Source: Ralstonia sp. RRA (lineage in GTDB: Bacteria > Pseudomonadota > Gammaproteobacteria > Burkholderiales > Burkholderiaceae). From it: DNA of 64,000 bases. The notes beneath the pieces were generated by a model, which worked only from the letters and a program-made list of their open reading frames with translations, was not told where the DNA came from and searched no databases. Both the position numbers and the translations under genes were made by a program. Shown here piece by piece: positions 9,275 to 16,972 of this stretch (position 1 is its first letter; every line of letters begins with the position of its first letter). The stretch lies in NCBI RefSeq assembly GCF_037023145.1, contig NZ_CP146092.1:558001-622000 (forward strand), given 5' to 3'.

Positions 9275-10122
9275 CCGACCGTATCGACCCGGCTCTCTTG
9301 GCCGGCAACCGTCGCCCGCTCGCGGGCTATCAGGCCAAGCACTTTCTGTGGAGCGTGCAAGGCGGTGTCGCCACCATCACGCTCAACCGCCCCGAGCGCA
9401 AGAACCCGCTCACGTTCGATTCGTATGCTGAGCTGCGCGACCTGTTCCACCAGCTCAAGTGGGCGGACGACGTGAAGGCCGTCGTGCTGGTGGGCGCGGG
9501 CGACAACTTCTGCTCCGGCGGCGATGTGCACGAGATCATCGGCCCGCTGGTGCAACTGAAGGCGCCCGAACTGCTGATGTTCACGCGCATGACCGGCGAG
9601 CTGGTGAAGACGATGCGCGCATGCCCGCAACCGATTGTCGCGGCCATTGATGGCGTGTGCGCTGGCGCGGGCGCCATCCTGGCGATGGCATCGGACCTGC
9701 GCCTTGGCACCGCACGCAGCAAGACGGCGTTCCTCTTCAACCGCGTCGGCCTGGCGGGTTGCGACATGGGCGCGTGCGCCATCCTGCCGCGCATCATCGG
9801 CCAGGGCCGAGCCAGCGAGCTGCTGTACACCGGCCGTTCGATGAGCGGTGAAGAGGGCGAGCGCTGGGGCTTCTTCAATCGTCTGTGCGACCCCGCTGAG
9901 GTGCTGACCCAAGCGCAAGCGCTGGCTACTGACCTGGCCGCCGGCCCCACCTTCGCCAACGGCATCACGAAGACGATGCTGCACCAGGAATGGACTATGA
10001 CGATCGAGCAGGCGATCGAGGCCGAGGCCCAAGCGCAGGCCATCTGCATGCTGACCGAAGACTTCTCGCGGGCGTACCACGCGTTCGTCGCCAAGCAAAA
10101 ACCGGTATTCGAGGGCAACTGA
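9271..10122 (+). CDS. Enoyl-CoA hydratase/isomerase (crotonase) family protein with atypical active site
   Basis: A 283-residue crotonase-fold protein. [10 protein letters not shown] (about residues 80-90) is the CoA/oxyanion segment, and [20 protein letters not shown] corresponds to the second active-site loop. Hydratases usually have Glu at two positions (GGCELA and PEI-type motifs); here these read GAILA and [13 protein letters not shown], so both catalytic glutamates seem absent. Asp165 in GCDMGA sits where MenB/BadI-type crotonases carry a conserved Asp. In the pathway it could hydrate an enoyl-CoA or open the ring of a beta-keto cyclic CoA ester; the residues favour the latter (manual alignment only). 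It overlaps the MarR stop as ATGA. Confidence 0.82.
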   Translation: MTDRIDPALLAGNRRPLAGYQAKHFLWSVQGGVATITLNRPERKNPLTFDSYAELRDLFHQLKWADDVKAVVLVGAGDNFCSGGDVHEIIGPLVQLKAPELLMFTRMTGELVKTMRACPQPIVAAIDGVCAGAGAILAMASDLRLGTARSKTAFLFNRVGLAGCDMGACAILPRIIGQGRASELLYTGRSMSGEEGERWGFFNRLCDPAEVLTQAQALATDLAAGPTFANGITKTMLHQEWTMTIEQAIEAEAQAQAICMLTEDFSRAYHAFVAKQKPVFEGN

Positions 10123-10123
10123 C

Positions 10124-11299
10124 ATGAGCGACAAGGACTATCTGCAGTGGCCGTTCTTTGACGACAAGCACCGCCAGCTTGAAGCCGAGCTGGATGCGTG
10201 GGCCGCGAAGCACATCCCGCACGGCCACGGCCCCGATGTGGATGCCGAATGCCGTGCGCTGGTGAAATCGCTGGGGCAGGCCGGCTGGCTGCGCCATGCG
10301 GTCGGTGGCACGGCCAACGGTGGTGCGGGCGAGACCATCGACACGCGCGCCATCTGCCTGATCCGCGAAACGCTGGCGCGCCATTCGGGCCTCGCCGACT
10401 TTGCCTTTGCGATGCAGGGGCTCGGCTCGGGCGCGATTTCGCTGCACGGCACGCCGGAACAGCGCGAGCGCTATCTGACGAAGGTGGCGCGTGGGGAGGC
10501 CATCTCCGCCTTCGCGCTGTCCGAACCCGAAGCCGGCTCCGACGTGGCCGCCATGGCCTGCGCTGCGCGTGAGGATGGCACCGACTACGTGCTCGACGGC
10601 GAGAAGACGTGGATCTCCAACGGCGGTATTGCGGACTTCTATGTCGTGTTCGCCCGCACGGGTGAGGCACCGGGTTCGCGCGGCATCAGCGCGTTCATCG
10701 TCGAAGCCGGCACGCCGGGCTTTGAGATTGCCGAGCGCATCAACGTGATTGCGCCGCACCCGCTCGCGCGCCTGCGCTTTACCAATTGCCGCATCCCGGC
10801 CAGCCAGCGCGTGGGCGCGGCGGGCGAGGGCTTCAAGGTGGCGATGCGCACGCTGGATGTGTTCCGCACGTCCGTCGCTGCGGCTGCGCTGGGCTTTGCG
10901 CGCCGTGCGCTGGACGAAGCCCTGACGCGCGCCACCACGCGCAAGATGTTCAGCGGCGTGCTGGCCGACTTCCAGCTCACCCAGGCCAAGCTCGCGCAGA
11001 TGGCCACCGCCATCGACAGCGCTGCGCTGCTGACCTATCGCGCCGCCTGGCAGCGTGATCAGGGCCGCAACGTCACGCGCGAAGCGGCTATGGCCAAGTT
11101 GACCGCTACCGAGAACGCACAGCAGGTGATCGACGCCGCCGTGCAGATGTGGGGTGGCCTGGGCGTGGTAAGCGAGCAGCCGGTCGAACGCTTGTATCGC
11201 GAGATCCGCTCGCTGCGCATCTATGAAGGTGCGACCGAAGTGCAGCAACTCATCATCGCGCGCGAACTCCTGCGCACCACCAAGCCCGCAGCGCACTGA
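10124..11299 (+). CDS. Acyl-CoA dehydrogenase family protein
   Basis: A 391-residue flavoprotein dehydrogenase of normal family length. It shows the FAD/substrate signature [16 protein letters not shown] (about residues 127-142), the WISNGG segment, and the C-terminal [19 protein letters not shown] holding the usual catalytic glutamate. It transfers electrons from an acyl-CoA to ETF. In this operon it should oxidise a saturated or ring-derived CoA thioester after the reductive step. It is separated by one base from the crotonase gene and followed after 26 bp by the CoA ligase. Confidence 0.88.
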   Translation: MSDKDYLQWPFFDDKHRQLEAELDAWAAKHIPHGHGPDVDAECRALVKSLGQAGWLRHAVGGTANGGAGETIDTRAICLIRETLARHSGLADFAFAMQGLGSGAISLHGTPEQRERYLTKVARGEAISAFALSEPEAGSDVAAMACAAREDGTDYVLDGEKTWISNGGIADFYVVFARTGEAPGSRGISAFIVEAGTPGFEIAERINVIAPHPLARLRFTNCRIPASQRVGAAGEGFKVAMRTLDVFRTSVAAAALGFARRALDEALTRATTRKMFSGVLADFQLTQAKLAQMATAIDSAALLTYRAAWQRDQGRNVTREAAMAKLTATENAQQVIDAAVQMWGGLGVVSEQPVERLYREIRSLRIYEGATEVQQLIIARELLRTTKPAAH

Positions 11300-11325
11300 T
11301 ACGTTCCAGAGACGGAGAGCTCGCC

Positions 11326-12945
11326 ATGCCCAGCGCCCATATCGACACCTTCGCCCGCGACCGCCTGCCGCCGGTGGAGCTGCAACCGGTGTATCGCTTC
11401 GATCTGCCATCGCTGCAGTTTCCGGCCCAGTTGAACTGCGCAACCGAACTGCTCGACCGCCGCGTGGCAGCAGGCGAGGGCGACCGCCTCTGCATCCAGG
11501 CGCCCGGCGGCATCCGCTGGACCTATGCGGACTTGCAAGAGCACGCCAACCGCATCGCCAATGTGCTGGTGAACGAGATGGGTATCGTGCCTGGCAACCG
11601 CGTGTTGCTGCGCTCGCCCAATAGCCCGATGCTGGCGGCGTGCTGGTTTGCGGTGATGAAGGTGGGCGCGATTGCGGTGGCGACCATGCCGCTGCTGCGC
11701 GCCAAGGAGCTGGGGCAGATCATCGCCAAGGGTGAGATCGGCTATGCACTGTGTGATGCGCGGCTGTTCGATGAACTGCGGGATGCTGTCGCGCAGGCGG
11801 CCAAGCCCGTGCAGGTGCTGTGCTTCCACGATGACACGCCGGAAGGATTGGAAGCGGCCATGGCGCGCCAGCCAGCCACCTTCACCAATGTCGATACGGC
11901 CGCCGATGACACCTGCCTGCTCGCCTTCACGTCCGGTACGACCGGTGTGCCCAAGGCGACCATGCATTTCCACCGCGACATCATGGCCATCTGCGCCTGC
12001 TGGCCGCCGCATGTGCTCAAACCGCGTGCTGACGACATCTTCATCGGCAGCCCGCCCATGGCGTTCACGTTCGGGCTGGGCGGCCTGCTGCTGTTTCCGA
12101 TGAGCGTGGGGGCGTCGACGGTGCTGCTGGAGAAAGGGTCGCCGAACGATCTTGTGGAGGGCATTCGCACGTTTGGTGCCACCGTGCTGTTCACCGCGCC
12201 CACCACGTACCGCAATATCGCTGCCCGAGGTGACGAGTTGCGCGCCACGCCGCTGCGCCGCTGTGTCTCTGCGGGCGAAGCACTGCCCGTGGCCACGCGC
12301 ACGCTGTGGAAGAACGCCACCGGCATCGAATTGATCGACGGCATTGGCGCCACGGAGATGCTGCACATCTTCATCTCCGCCGCCGATGCCGATGTGCGCC
12401 CCGGGGCGACCGGCAAGGCCGTCCCCGGCTACGTTGCGCGTGTGGTGGATGACGCAGGCAACACCGTGCCGACGGGCACGGTCGGCCGCCTCGCTGTGCA
12501 AGGCCCAACCGGCTGCCGCTACCTGGCCGACGACCGCCAGCGCGCCTACGTGCGCGACGGCTGGAACCTCACGGGTGATGCCTACGTGATGGACGAGGAA
12601 GGCTACTTCCACTATCACTCGCGCACCGACGACATGATCATCTCGTCGGGCTACAACATCGCCTCGCCCGAGGTGGAAGACGCGCTGATGCAGCATCCGG
12701 CCGTGGCCGAGTGCGGCGTGATCGGCGTGCCGGACGAGGAGCGCGGTCAGATCGTCAAGGCCTTCGTGGTACTGCACCCCGGCCACGAGCCAGGGCCGGA
12801 GATGGTCAAGACGCTGCAGGATTTTGTGAAGCAGACGGTGGCGCCGTACAAGTACCCGCGTGCCATCGAATTCCGCGCTGCACTGCCGCGCAGTGAAGTC
12901 GGCAAGCTGCTGCGTTACCGCCTGCGCGAGAACAACAAGCCATGA
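11326..12945 (+). CDS. Benzoate-CoA ligase family protein, probable 2-aminobenzoate-CoA ligase
   Basis: A 539-residue adenylate-forming aryl-CoA ligase. The AMP-binding P-loop is AFTSGTTGVPKATMHFH (about residues 203-219). Next come FTAPTTYRNI, DGIGATEMLHIF (A5) and the hinge region FHYHSRTDDMIISSGYNIA. The catalytic lysine is in RSEVGKLLRYRL near the C-terminus. The length and the LHIFISA segment are typical of benzoate/2-aminobenzoate-CoA ligases. It activates the aromatic acid with ATP and CoA, the entry step of the operon's pathway. A GGAGAG site precedes the ATG. The thioesterase start overlaps its stop. The exact acid (anthranilate, benzoate or salicylate) is inferred from neighbours. 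Confidence 0.87.
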   Translation: MPSAHIDTFARDRLPPVELQPVYRFDLPSLQFPAQLNCATELLDRRVAAGEGDRLCIQAPGGIRWTYADLQEHANRIANVLVNEMGIVPGNRVLLRSPNSPMLAACWFAVMKVGAIAVATMPLLRAKELGQIIAKGEIGYALCDARLFDELRDAVAQAAKPVQVLCFHDDTPEGLEAAMARQPATFTNVDTAADDTCLLAFTSGTTGVPKATMHFHRDIMAICACWPPHVLKPRADDIFIGSPPMAFTFGLGGLLLFPMSVGASTVLLEKGSPNDLVEGIRTFGATVLFTAPTTYRNIAARGDELRATPLRRCVSAGEALPVATRTLWKNATGIELIDGIGATEMLHIFISAADADVRPGATGKAVPGYVARVVDDAGNTVPTGTVGRLAVQGPTGCRYLADDRQRAYVRDGWNLTGDAYVMDEEGYFHYHSRTDDMIISSGYNIASPEVEDALMQHPAVAECGVIGVPDEERGQIVKAFVVLHPGHEPGPEMVKTLQDFVKQTVAPYKYPRAIEFRAALPRSEVGKLLRYRLRENNKP

Positions 12946-13364
12946 GCTACCACTTTGAGCGCGTCGCGCGCATCCGCTTCGGCCACTGTGACCCGGCCGG
13001 TATCGTCTACTTTCCGCAGTACCTCGTACTGTTCAACGGACTGGTCGAAGACTGGTTTACCGATGGCCTCGGCGTTTCGTATGCCAACATGCTGGGCCCG
13101 CGCCGTATCGGCCTGCCCATCGTCAAGCTGCATTGCGAGTTCAGCGCCATCAGCCGCATGGGCGACGACGTGCAGTTCAAGCTGAAGCTGGACCGGTTGG
13201 GTGGCAAATCGCTGTCGCTGTCGCTCGACTGCTGGGCCGGTGATGAGCAGCGTGTGCGCTCACAGCAGGTGCTGGTGTTTACCGATCTCAATACGCATCG
13301 CGCGATTGCGGTGCCGCAGGATGTGCGGCAGGCGATCGAGGCGAGCATCCAACAACAGAACTAG
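12942..13364 (+). CDS. Acyl-CoA thioesterase (4-hydroxybenzoyl-CoA thioesterase type, hot-dog fold)
   Basis: A 140-residue hot-dog fold protein with the 4HBT signature FGHCDPAGIVYFPQYLVLFN near residues 11-30; the Asp in HCDPAG is the catalytic residue in Pseudomonas-type 4-hydroxybenzoyl-CoA thioesterases. It probably hydrolyses an aromatic or alicyclic CoA ester, either as a pathway step or to rescue trapped CoA. It starts at an ATG overlapping the ligase stop (ATGA) and is followed after 13 bp by the RidA-like gene. Confidence 0.88.
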   Translation: MSYHFERVARIRFGHCDPAGIVYFPQYLVLFNGLVEDWFTDGLGVSYANMLGPRRIGLPIVKLHCEFSAISRMGDDVQFKLKLDRLGGKSLSLSLDCWAGDEQRVRSQQVLVFTDLNTHRAIAVPQDVRQAIEASIQQQN

Positions 13365-13377
13365 AAGGAATCGCATC

Positions 13378-13770
13378 ATGGAAGTACTCCTCCCCCCCGG
13401 CTGGCCGCGCCCGAAAGGTTATGCCAACGGCGTGTCCGCAAGCGGGCGCATGGTCTTCGTAGCCGGTATGATCGGCTGGGATGCGCAAGGCGTGTTCCAT
13501 ACGGATGACCTTGCCGGCCAGGTACGCCAGGCGCTGCAGAACATCGTCGAGGTGCTTGCTGCGGGCAACGCCAAGCCCGAGCACATCGTGCGCATGACCT
13601 GGTACGTGACGGACAAGAAAGCCTACGTGGCCGCGTACCCGGAAATCGGCCAGGCGTTCCGCGAGCTGATCGGGAGCTTCAGCATTGCCATGACGGCGGT
13701 GGAGGTGTCGGCGCTGGTGGAGGACCGGGCGAAAGTGGAGATTGAAGTCACGGCGGTGGTGCCGGACTGA
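13378..13770 (+). CDS. RidA/YjgF family protein with non-canonical residue 105
   Basis: A 130-residue RidA-fold protein starting at the ATG at 13378, with AGAAGGAA just upstream. The core strands are recognisable (MVFVAGMIGWDAQGVFHTDDL, NIVEVLAAGNAKPEHIVRMT, KVEIEVTAVV). In canonical RidA imine deaminases an arginine (Arg105 in E. coli numbering) binds the substrate carboxylate. Here the segment reads SIAMTAVEV with Met105, while the glutamate of KVEIE is kept at 121. That excludes a textbook 2-aminoacrylate deaminase but fits a substrate whose carboxylate is masked as a CoA thioester. It is the last gene of the aromatic operon and may hydrolyse the enamine/imine left after ring reduction of 2-aminobenzoyl-CoA (inference). 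Confidence 0.85.
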   Translation: MEVLLPPGWPRPKGYANGVSASGRMVFVAGMIGWDAQGVFHTDDLAGQVRQALQNIVEVLAAGNAKPEHIVRMTWYVTDKKAYVAAYPEIGQAFRELIGSFSIAMTAVEVSALVEDRAKVEIEVTAVVPD

Positions 13771-13790
13771 AGAAAAAACGGCGTAACGGC

Positions 13791-13870
13791 GTACAAAAAA
13801 GTCTGTACCTGTGCAAAAAAGTCTGTACCAATACAAAAAAGTTTGTACCTGCACAAAAAAGTCTGTACCA
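13791..13870. repeat. Four-copy 20-bp tandem array
   Basis: Four contiguous 20-bp units follow one another without spacers: 13791-13810, 13811-13830, 13831-13850 and 13851-13870. The core is ACAAAAAAGTCTGTACC with variable flanking bases, and the first unit has GTAC at both sides of the core. It begins 20 bp after the RidA stop and ends where an ALDH gene fragment starts, so it marks the boundary between the operon and the accessory region. Related single copies occur in reverse orientation near 35.06-35.19 kb. Confidence 0.85.
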
Positions 13871-14273
13871 AGCAGGCGGTTGGGGGCAAAGCGGTTGGTG
13901 CTGAAGCGACGGGCTGGTTCGTTGAGCCAACGATATATCTGGATGTGCGGAACGATATGCGCCTAGCACGGGAAGAAATCTTTGGACCCGTGCTATGCGT
14001 CATCCGGTTTGAAGACGAAAGCGAGGCGATCCGGATTGCCAACGATTCGGACTACGGGCTATCTGCGGGCATCTGGAGCCGGGATATTAGTCGCGTGCAC
14101 CGTGTTGCGGCCGCGCTCGAGGCTGGTCGCATCGTTGTCAATGAATACAGTGGTGGGTTCGTCCAAACATCTTGTGGCGGATTCAAAGACAGTGGCTACG
14201 GGCGCGAACAGGGGTCGAGGCGCTTGCGCACTACACTGAACTCAAGAGTGTGATCATTCGCTTGTGCCTTTGA
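13871..14273 (+). pseudogene. C-terminal remnant of an aldehyde dehydrogenase, frameshifted
   Basis: The translation reads like the last quarter of an NAD(P)-dependent aldehyde dehydrogenase (FVEPTIYLDVRNDMRLAREE, then IFGPVLCVIRFEDESEAIRI, then SDYGLSAGIWSRDISRVHRV). The N-terminal two thirds, including the catalytic Cys region, are absent; the sequence begins directly after the tandem array. Near 14215 the frame changes: the family ending (EALAHYTELKSVIIR) continues in another frame to a TGA at 14271-14273. The gene is truncated and shifted, hence non-functional. Confidence 0.85.
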
Positions 14274-14400
14274 ATTGGGATTAGGTGTAGACGAAGGAGA
14301 TGAACTAATCGTCTGCACCGAAGAGATCAGTTACGGCCTGTTGTGGCCATGCGCAGCAGCAGAAATACGGTCGGGCAGTTCGAGGGCCCGGCTCGTTCAA

Positions 14401-14472
14401 ATGGAATCAGGGCATCTCGAATACTTCGTCCGCATCGTGGATGCCGGCAGCATCACGAAGGCGACAAGTGTC
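14401..14472 (+). pseudogene. N-terminal fragment of a LysR regulator
   Basis: An ATG at 14401 opens a stretch reading MESGHLEYFVRIVDAGSITK. This matches the start of LysR-type regulators, but the similarity ends after about 24 codons and the frame runs into unrelated sequence. It is a gene relic next to the ALDH remnant. Confidence 0.6.
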
Positions 14473-14580
14473 TATGTAAATCCCCCCTCGATGAGAGCCA
14501 CTTGCCCTGATACCAGTTGGTCAACTGCTGCAAGTCTGCGCCTGTACAATTGTTCAAACCGACCGCCAGCGGGAGCGACG

Positions 14581-14985
14581 ATGCGCGAAGTTTCGACAGA
14601 CCAGACCCAAGAAATAGATTCCGCTGAGATCAAGGGCGCAATGTTTGAGGGGGCTCTCCGGATTCTTGCCGCGCGCATTGGTGTAACAGAGGTCAACATT
14701 GCTGGTACGCCGATCTCTCGCTTCAAGGAGAGCTACACCGCCGTCCTGAACCGTGTCAGAGCAGGCTCCATTGAAGTGGTGACACAGAGGCGAGAGCCTT
14801 TTGTCATTCTCGGGGCGAATCAAGTCCTGGCGCTTGTCGAGAGCCTAAACAGAAGGCGAACAGCGAGCGAATTACTTGAAGGATTACCCTCCCTTCCAGC
14901 GTCGTCGGATCCTCCGCCAAGACACAGGTCCATTGGCGGCAAATCTCACCATCGGGTACCGCGATCCAGTGATGAACGCGATTAG
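14581..14985 (+). CDS. Hypothetical protein with a Phd/YefM-antitoxin-like segment
   Basis: A 134-residue frame starting at the ATG at 14581, preceded by GGGAG. The middle part (PISRFKESYTAVLNRVRAGS, then IEVVTQRREPFVILGANQVL) resembles the 'do not repress / block with a recurrent modification' strand-helix pattern of Phd/YefM antitoxins, which neutralise RelE/Doc-type toxins. The first 40 residues and the Ser/Arg-rich tail are not recognised. No toxin gene follows. The frame continues upstream without stops to 14275 through a LysR fragment; that extension is judged fortuitous. It may be an orphan or decayed antitoxin. Confidence 0.5.
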   Translation: MREVSTDQTQEIDSAEIKGAMFEGALRILAARIGVTEVNIAGTPISRFKESYTAVLNRVRAGSIEVVTQRREPFVILGANQVLALVESLNRRRTASELLEGLPSLPASSDPPPRHRSIGGKSHHRVPRSSDERD

Positions 14986-15295
14986 TCTTGTTGACTGTTT
15001 GGAATGTCGGAAGTCGCGGACGACCTCAGGTTGACTTCTTGGTTCGCGGCTTACTGGCTCGCTGACGCGGCGTCGCAGTTCGCGTCAGCATGACCGGGTT
15101 GATGGTGGAAACTGGCGCAATGGTCTCGAACCACTGCTCACACCCAAGGGTGCGGTCGACTTCGCCAAGCTGAAGAAGCTGCTGGCTGAGGTGACGTTGA
15201 ATATGGGCGCGCTGATGGTGGTGCAAGGGAATGCCCCGAGCCTAAGCCTTGCTCATGCACGAGCAATTCGACTAGGTTGGCTAGCCTATCGCGGT
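14986..15295. other. Degenerate region without a recognisable gene
   Basis: No complete gene is visible. On the plus strand about 80 codons around 15110-15290 are open and read WRNGLEPLLTPKGAVDFAKL then KKLLAEVTLNMGALMVVQ, protein-like but without a start codon or known family. The minus strand has a short frame ending TPRQRASKPRTKKST. Both look like relics in a decayed island edge. Confidence 0.5.
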
Positions 15296-15709
15296 TCAAT
15301 TCGGCGGCGCGGAGGACTGCTCCTGTCGCGTAGTCAGTGTTGAGGACGTCGCGTCCGCGTCCCGCGGACTATTTTCTCCGCAGTCCAATCGATTGGCGCT
15401 GCGCCGAACGCGCGGCAACGTTGAAGCGGATAGCGGTGTGCGGACTTCAGGCAGGTGCGCTTGCGGGAGGAACACCTGGAGCGCTCGCAAGCGTTCGCAT
15501 ACACGGAGCACAGCCAGCAGCGCTGCAACGGTCCCCGCGCCCTCAGCTTCTAAGCGCCGATAGGTCCTAGTACTTAGCCCCGCGCGCTCAGCCATCTCGG
15601 TTTGGGACATACCTCGCCGAATGCGTTCGGCTCGAAGACGGGCCCCTACCTCTTTCGCCACTTGGCTGGCTGAAAGTGATTCAAAACTCACTATTTCATC
15701 GATTTTCAC
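15296..15709 (-). CDS. XRE-family helix-turn-helix regulator
   Basis: A 137-residue protein with a Cro/C1-type HTH at about residues 18-58 (GARLRAERIRRGMSQTEMAE, then RAGLSTRTYRRLEAEGAG). The remaining C-terminal half is Arg/Ser/Thr-rich and unrecognised. Translation begins at a GTG (15709). The HTH resembles HipB-type small repressors, but no hipA follows. It is divergent from the CBASS operon with about 125 bp between the starts, so it is a candidate CBASS repressor or simply an autonomous island regulator (inference). Confidence 0.75.
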   Translation of the reverse strand: MKIDEIVSFESLSASQVAKEVGARLRAERIRRGMSQTEMAERAGLSTRTYRRLEAEGAGTVAALLAVLRVCERLRALQVFLPQAHLPEVRTPLSASTLPRVRRSANRLDCGENSPRDADATSSTLTTRQEQSSAPPN

Positions 15710-15727
15710 AGCCTAGCCTGTGGATAA

Positions 15728-15737
15728 GTGACGTCAC
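15728..15737. promoter_or_regulatory. Perfect palindrome in the XRE/CBASS divergent promoter region
   Basis: GTGACGTCAC is a perfect 10-bp palindrome 18 bp upstream of the XRE start and about 100 bp before capV. The surrounding 120 bp is AT-rich relative to the genome. It is a candidate operator for the XRE repressor; there is no experimental or consensus support. Confidence 0.35.
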
Positions 15738-15835
15738 ATTGTAATAAGTGTCCAGATCATGCTGATTGTTTGTGAATTATTGAAAACATGACGCGAAGCC
15801 CATAAATTGGCTTCACCGTCACTTTAGGGATGCAC

Positions 15836-16972
15836 ATGGTTGCCAGCGCCGCAGGGGAAGTTCGGCCGTACCGGGTACTTTCGCTAGATGGGGGAGGTGT
15901 GCGCGGACTCTACTCAGCGCTGCTGCTCCAGGGACTTGCAAAGCGGTTCGCGGCAAATCAGCGGCTGCCGGACGCCGAGTCGTTTGATCTTGGTGCACAG
16001 TTTGATTTAATTGTCGGCACCAGCACCGGAGCAATTCTGGCAACCGCATTGGCAGCCGGCGTTCCTTTGAAGCGCGTTATTGAGCTGTATCGCCAAAAGG
16101 CCAAAGACATCTTCACCAACCCCGCCGGCTCTGGAGGGAGAGCGGCCTGGTGGGCGATGAAGAATGCTGGCCATGCTGCAAACAGCCCTAAGCCATTGGA
16201 GACGGCTCTCCACGATGTTCTGCAAGATGAAACTGTCGGCGAGATGTATGCGCGCCGCGGCATTGGACTCTGCGTTCCGGCGGTCAACGTCGAGACCAGC
16301 AAGTCGTGGGTCTTCAAGACACCCCATGACAAGGATGGCAACCGACTGAATAGAGACAACAACTATCGCCTCGTTGATGTCTGCTTAGCTTCCACTGCCG
16401 CGCCTATGGTCTTGCCGATTCACGGCGTCGCGTCTCCGGGCGACAAGGATGGCGCCTTCAACTGGTTCGCAGACGGTGGCCTGTGGGCGAACAACCCCTC
16501 CCTTGTCGCCCTTACTGAAGCGCTATCAATGTCCGATGGAGAGCAACCTATCGAACTGATGTCCGTCAGCACTTGCCCGCCGTTCCAGGGCTGCACCATC
16601 ACACCACAACAGGCAGACCGAGGCGCACTGGGATGGAAGATTGGCGTGGGCATCGTCGAGGTTGCTTTGGACGCGCAGTCATACGCATATGACTACGTAA
16701 CGAAGACTGTCGCGCAGTTCACTGGCCGAAAAGTTGGCTACGTGCGGCTGAAGGACCCTGACGTGCCTATCAATGATGTGGCGCATCTGTCTTTGGACAA
16801 CCCGTCTAAGAAGTGCCTGGATTTGCTGTCGCGACTCGCCAACCAGGCCATTGATTTGAATGTTTCCTTGGCGACGGCGGGGTCACCTCCTCCGCAGCCT
16901 CTCATCGCGCAGTTCTTCCAAAACATCCAGGCGTTTCCTGCTCAACAACCTGAAGGAGCCGTGAATGGCTAA
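15836..16972 (+). CDS. capV: CBASS effector: patatin-like phospholipase
   Basis: A protein of about 378 residues with all patatin phospholipase motifs: oxyanion loop D18-GGGVRG, nucleophile elbow GTSTG with Ser63, and catalytic Asp213 in ADGGLWANNP. In CBASS such CapV enzymes are activated by a cyclic nucleotide made by the neighbouring CD-NTase and degrade inner-membrane phospholipids, causing abortive infection. An ATG lies at 15830, but the one at 15836 has AGGG six bases upstream and is preferred. The gene overlaps the CD-NTase start by eight bases, so expression is coupled. Base composition is visibly less GC-rich than the flanking core genes. Confidence 0.92.
   Translation: MVASAAGEVRPYRVLSLDGGGVRGLYSALLLQGLAKRFAANQRLPDAESFDLGAQFDLIVGTSTGAILATALAAGVPLKRVIELYRQKAKDIFTNPAGSGGRAAWWAMKNAGHAANSPKPLETALHDVLQDETVGEMYARRGIGLCVPAVNVETSKSWVFKTPHDKDGNRLNRDNNYRLVDVCLASTAAPMVLPIHGVASPGDKDGAFNWFADGGLWANNPSLVALTEALSMSDGEQPIELMSVSTCPPFQGCTITPQQADRGALGWKIGVGIVEVALDAQSYAYDYVTKTVAQFTGRKVGYVRLKDPDVPINDVAHLSLDNPSKKCLDLLSRLANQAIDLNVSLATAGSPPPQPLIAQFFQNIQAFPAQQPEGAVNG

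Noticed and set aside
13791..13870. Possible CRISPR array
   Set aside because: Units are 20 bp, directly contiguous, with no unique spacers and no cas genes nearby.
14275..14985. Single 236-residue protein
   Set aside because: The first part is a LysR fragment and filler, the second an antitoxin-like segment with its own start; a single gene is unlikely.
15296..15709. HipB of a HipAB pair
   Set aside because: The HTH would fit, but no hipA kinase gene is adjacent on either side.
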